This document shows, piece by piece, positions 61,168 to 64,000 of a DNA stretch of 64,000 nucleotides. Each line of letters opens with the position of its first letter. Within the stretch, counting starts at the first letter, position 1. The stretch comes from Desulfofundulus thermobenzoicus (GTDB taxonomy: Bacteria > Bacillota > Desulfotomaculia > Desulfotomaculales > Desulfovirgulaceae), in contig NZ_WHYR01000011.1 in assembly GCF_009428905.1 (NCBI RefSeq), positions 18,800-82,799 of the forward strand, in the 5' to 3' direction. The notes under the pieces were generated by a model. The model did not search any database. It had not been told where the DNA came from and was given only the letters and a program-made list of their open reading frames with translations. Both the position numbers and the translations under genes were made by a program.

Positions 61168-61205
61168 AAGGCAGTCCCCACCAGACCGGGACTGCTTTGA
61201 TTTTA
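61168..61205 (+). terminator. Rho-independent terminator upstream of the translocase gene
   Basis: Stem (AAG)GCAGTCCC / GGGACTGC(TTT) with a 9-nt loop and tail TTTGATTTT. Confidence 0.85.
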
Positions 61206-61304
61206 GCCGGAAAAAGGGGAACAAACTTGCCTCTTTGCCCATTTTATGGTAAGCTCAAAATATGATGAGAAAAAGCACCTGTTGTCGGACAAGGGGGAAC
61301 TGTT

Positions 61305-63542
61305 GTGGCCAAGTCGTTGCGGGATGTGTTGAAATATGAGCTTTGCGGCCTGGCGGTGGTTGCCCTGGCCTTCCTGGGCCTGACCAGTTTGTTCACCCAG
61401 GCGGCAGGCACCCTGGGACATTTCCTGGCCCGGGGTCTGTCGGTAACCGCCGGTGACGGCCGTTACCTGCCACCCCTGTTCCTGGCCTATTTCGGGTTCA
61501 AAATCATGCGGGAACAGAAATTGTCCGCTTCAGCCACCCGGACATGGGGTTTGTTTTTATTATTGCTCTGCATTTTGATCTTCCTGCACCTGTTTCTCCC
61601 GGTGGAGCAGGCATTTTACTCCGGCTGGCAGGGGCATGGGGGCGGAATGGTGGGGGCGGTTTTCAGTTATCTGTTGCAAAAAGCCTTTGGCCGGGTGGGT
61701 AGCTACATAATGCTCACCTTTTTCACCCTGGCCGGAATGATCCTGATCACCGGACGGCCCCTGGGCTTTTACCTGTCCGCCATGGGTGCGGGAACGAAAA
61801 GGATTGCCCACGGGATCGGCTCACGAATGGCCGGCTTTTTCTTTACCGGAGTCAATGAAGGGAGTTCCGCAAGCATTACCTCCCTGCCGGCTTCCCCGGC
61901 ACAGCAGAATCCTCCCTCCCTGCCTGCGGTAAACCCGCATAAAGAAGAAACCAGAAGCGGCGACAGGGTCAGGGGACGGAGCCGGCGCAGGGAAGAACGC
62001 CGGGAACCCCCGGAAGAGAGCGGAATGCAGGTGGAAATGGCCCCTTTCGCCCTGGCCGACGGCCGTCCTTACCGCCTGCCGTCCACCGGGCTGTTATCCC
62101 GGACACCACCCCGGGACAGCTCCCTGCTGGAAAAGGAGATCTCCGAAAAGAAACAGATTCTGGAGCAAACCCTGGCCAGTTTTCATATTCAGGCCCGGGT
62201 TACCCAGGTGACAATAGGGCCGGCCATCACCCGCTACGAAATCCAGCCTCCGGCAGGCATAAAGGTCAGCCGTATTGTCGGATTGGCTGATGACATCGCC
62301 CTGGCCATGGCTGCCCCCGGCGTACGGATTGAAGCACCCATTCCAGGCAAGGCAGCCGTGGGCATCGAAGTGCCCAACCGGGAAATAGCCACCGTCCATT
62401 TGCGGGAACTGCTGGAGAGCAAAGAATTCAACCAGAGATCCTCCCGGCTCACCGTCGTTCTCGGACGGGACATAGCCGGAACGCCCGTGCTGGCCGACCT
62501 GGGGAAAATGCCCCATTTGCTGGTGGCCGGCGCCACCGGGTCGGGGAAAAGTGTCTGCATCAATACCCTGATCGCCAGTATCCTTTTTAAAGCCACCCCC
62601 GATGAGGTTAAGTTTTTGATGATAGATCCCAAGATGGTGGAGTTAACCACTTACAACGGTATCCCCCACCTGGTTTCACCGGTGGTGACCGATGCCAAAA
62701 AAGCCGCCGGGGTTTTAAGGTGGGCGGTAAGGGAAATGGAACAGCGGTATGAAATGTTCGCCCGCACGGGGGTACGGGACATCAAACGCTATAACGAACT
62801 GTCCCGGCCGGAAGAGAAAAAGACACCCCAGGGTAACGCGGGTCAGGAAGAGGGACAACCCCATACGGCCCTTCCCTTCCTGGTAATCATTATCGACGAA
62901 CTGGCCGACCTGATGATGGTGGCGCCGGCCGAGGTGGAAGATTCCATCTGCCGGCTGGCCCAGATGGCCCGGGCCGCCGGTATACACCTGGTGGTGGCCA
63001 CCCAGCGCCCCTCGGTGGATGTAATCACCGGACTGATCAAGGCCAACATCCCTTCCCGGATTTCTTTTGCCGTATCTTCCCAGATGGACTCCCGCACCAT
63101 ACTGGACATGGGCGGAGCGGAAAAACTGCTGGGCAAAGGAGATATGCTCTTTTTCCCGGTGGGGGCGCCCAAACCAATCCGGGTGCAGGGGGCTTTTTTA
63201 TCGGACAGTGAAGTGGAAAGCCTCACCGCCTTTTTGCGGGAGCAGGCGCAGCCCGTCTACGACCAGCGGGTGATGGAGGAGCCGCCGGTGGGAGAAGAGA
63301 AACCGGGAGGGGAAGAAGAGGAAGACGAATTATTGCCCCAGGCTGTAAAAATACTCATTGAGAACGGCAATGCATCCATCTCCATGCTGCAAAGACGCCT
63401 GCATATCGGTTATGCCCGGGCGGCCAGGCTCATAGATATCATGGAACGCCGGGGTATTGTGGGCGGGTTTGAAGGCAGCAAACCCCGGGCTATTTTAATG
63501 ACCCTGGAACAATTTGAACAAACCTTCGGCCGCACCGGTTGA
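61305..63542 (+). CDS. ftsK: DNA translocase FtsK/SpoIIIE
   Basis: A 745-residue chromosome pump for division or sporulation. Four N-terminal membrane helices (about 10-170), a variable charged linker (about 185-260), the translocase motor with Walker [15 protein letters not shown] (about 407) and Walker [12 protein letters not shown] (about 530), and a C-terminal gamma winged-helix domain (about 680-740, [17 protein letters not shown]) that reads directional DNA motifs. GTG start after AAGGGGG. Whether it is the FtsK or SpoIIIE paralogue cannot be decided here. Confidence 0.95.
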   Translation: MAKSLRDVLKYELCGLAVVALAFLGLTSLFTQAAGTLGHFLARGLSVTAGDGRYLPPLFLAYFGFKIMREQKLSASATRTWGLFLLLLCILIFLHLFLPVEQAFYSGWQGHGGGMVGAVFSYLLQKAFGRVGSYIMLTFFTLAGMILITGRPLGFYLSAMGAGTKRIAHGIGSRMAGFFFTGVNEGSSASITSLPASPAQQNPPSLPAVNPHKEETRSGDRVRGRSRRREERREPPEESGMQVEMAPFALADGRPYRLPSTGLLSRTPPRDSSLLEKEISEKKQILEQTLASFHIQARVTQVTIGPAITRYEIQPPAGIKVSRIVGLADDIALAMAAPGVRIEAPIPGKAAVGIEVPNREIATVHLRELLESKEFNQRSSRLTVVLGRDIAGTPVLADLGKMPHLLVAGATGSGKSVCINTLIASILFKATPDEVKFLMIDPKMVELTTYNGIPHLVSPVVTDAKKAAGVLRWAVREMEQRYEMFARTGVRDIKRYNELSRPEEKKTPQGNAGQEEGQPHTALPFLVIIIDELADLMMVAPAEVEDSICRLAQMARAAGIHLVVATQRPSVDVITGLIKANIPSRISFAVSSQMDSRTILDMGGAEKLLGKGDMLFFPVGAPKPIRVQGAFLSDSEVESLTAFLREQAQPVYDQRVMEEPPVGEEKPGGEEEEDELLPQAVKILIENGNASISMLQRRLHIGYARAARLIDIMERRGIVGGFEGSKPRAILMTLEQFEQTFGRTG

Positions 63543-63567
63543 CTTGAGGGTATGATGGTGATACATT
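63539..63567 (+). promoter_or_regulatory. Promoter of the 45-residue membrane peptide
   Basis: TTGACT (63539-63544), 17-bp spacer, TACATT (63562-63567). The -35 overlaps the translocase stop codon. Confidence 0.6.
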
Positions 63568-63605
63568 GTAATTGGCCGAACTTATAGGTAAGGGAGCGGG
63601 TAGCG

Positions 63606-63743
63606 ATGATTGACTGGACCCTTTTTTACGTGGGCATGGCCATTGTCGGTGCAGTGGGTATACTGGCTGCCATCTTTAAAAAGCCCGTTGACCGGATCAT
63701 GGAACAGGTGGAAGAAAAGGCCTGCGGGCGTAACCCTTATTAA
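63606..63743 (+). CDS. Small membrane protein, 45 residues
   Basis: A short gene encoding one membrane helix (LFYVGMAIVGAVGILAAIF) and a charged tail (KKPVDRIMEQVEEKACGRNPY). It has a plausible ribosome site (GGGAGCGGG), its own promoter and a strong terminator 16 bp after the stop. The isolated promoter-gene-terminator structure is the main support. Family and function unknown. Confidence 0.6.
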   Translation: MIDWTLFYVGMAIVGAVGILAAIFKKPVDRIMEQVEEKACGRNPY

Positions 63744-63758
63744 GTATTAAATTACAGG

Positions 63759-63788
63759 GGAATTCCCGGAAAAGGGAATTCCTTTTTT
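63759..63788 (+). terminator. Rho-independent terminator
   Basis: Stem GGAATTCCC / GGGAATTCC, loop GGAAAA, tail TTTTTT. Confidence 0.92.
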
Positions 63789-63820
63789 CGTGCTTTTTCG
63801 ATAGAACGGGCCGGCAATGG

Positions 63821-63850
63821 GTGACAGAACGTCCTGTTTAATGTTATACT
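63821..63850 (+). promoter_or_regulatory. Promoter of the terminal lipoprotein gene
   Basis: GTGACA (63821-63826), 18-bp spacer, TATACT (63845-63850), with a TGT extended -10. Confidence 0.65.
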
Positions 63851-63882
63851 GTTATGAAAGGACAGGAAACGGAGTGTGATTA

Positions 63883-64000
63883 ATGGGCTTGCCATTTGGC
63901 TCAAGCAAAAAAATTACGGCCCTGGTTATTGGCCTGGTGGTCCTGATGGGGGTTGTTTCCGGTTGCACAGGGAGCAAATCCGAACAGGTACCCCCCACCC
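63883..64000 (+). CDS. Lipoprotein, N-terminal part (cut by window end)
   Basis: The first 39 codons show a lipoprotein signal peptide: basic start (GLPFGSSKKI), a hydrophobic core and lipobox VVSGC with Cys at about residue 29, followed by a Gly/Ser/Lys linker. GGAG lies eight bases before the ATG. The mature domain is outside the window, so no function can be given. Confidence 0.75.
   Translation, partial: MGLPFGSSKKITALVIGLVVLMGVVSGCTGSKSEQVPPT

Overview
The window is a gene-dense, roughly 58-60% GC bacterial chromosome segment. It suggests an anaerobic, thermophilic-leaning Firmicute of the Desulfotomaculum/Pelotomaculum/Desulfofundulus (Peptococcaceae) type. The reasons are a FapR-controlled fab supercluster, a tRNA-sensing T-box leader, SLH-domain surface protein, SpoIIIE/FtsK, YvlD, ADP-forming acyl-CoA ligases, CaiB-type CoA transferases and predicted non-decarboxylating glutaryl-CoA metabolism. 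The genus is an inference; no rRNA or other marker is present to fix it.

Layout. (1) 1-10040: the tail of a FAD-dependent oxidoreductase, a cluster of palindromic repeats, then a long minus-strand set, yceD-rpmF followed by fapR-plsX-fabH-fabK-fabD-fabG-acpP-fabF-rnc-ftsY. It encodes fatty-acid and phospholipid precursor synthesis together with RNase III and the SRP receptor. A FapR operator sits on the start of the fapR promoter. (2) 10230-15730: an ADP-forming acetate-CoA ligase with a frameshifted P-loop/DRTGG companion, a TtcA-like tRNA thiolase and two unknown genes. (3) 15890-25530: a 1634-residue P-type ATPase with a dead pseudo-ATPase half, three small linked genes that share a module, membrane proteins, a bifunctional-nuclease-family protein and a small unknown protein. 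(4) 25667-28700: aroF-pheA for phenylalanine synthesis under a leader with a duplicated T-box antiterminator/terminator module; PheA has an unusual domain order. (5) 29905-39244: one probable operon for uptake (TRAP), CoA activation, dehydrogenation and biotin-dependent decarboxylation of a dicarboxylic acid, most likely glutarate, flanked by IclR regulators. (6) 39632-43129: a divergent pair, CoA transferase/racemase and a second ADP-forming acyl-CoA ligase, with a perfect palindrome between them. (7) 43276-53868: a SWIM zinc-finger protein carrying a translated 7-bp minisatellite, a GGDEF/HD-GYP sensor, an alpha/beta hydrolase, a hydantoinase/oxoprolinase pair, a zinc-ribbon protein and a secreted PHP-domain protein. 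(8) 54185-59560: an SLH-anchored surface protein and a tandemly duplicated secreted alkaline phosphatase with a Pho-box-like promoter. (9) 59834-64000: lgt, an unknown gene, the FtsK/SpoIIIE translocase, a 45-residue membrane peptide and the start of a lipoprotein.

How the parts work together. The fab region makes acyl-ACP and acyl-phosphate under malonyl-CoA feedback through FapR. The accessory half is built around CoA thioester chemistry: import of a dicarboxylate, CoA transfer, oxidation without decarboxylation, a separate biotin decarboxylase that can conserve energy, and ADP-forming ligases that could recover ATP from acyl-CoA. The surface genes near 54-59 kb fit phosphate scavenging and cell-envelope display. 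Starts were moved from the longest reading frame wherever a Shine-Dalgarno site, a promoter or family length indicated another start, and these choices are stated in each entry.
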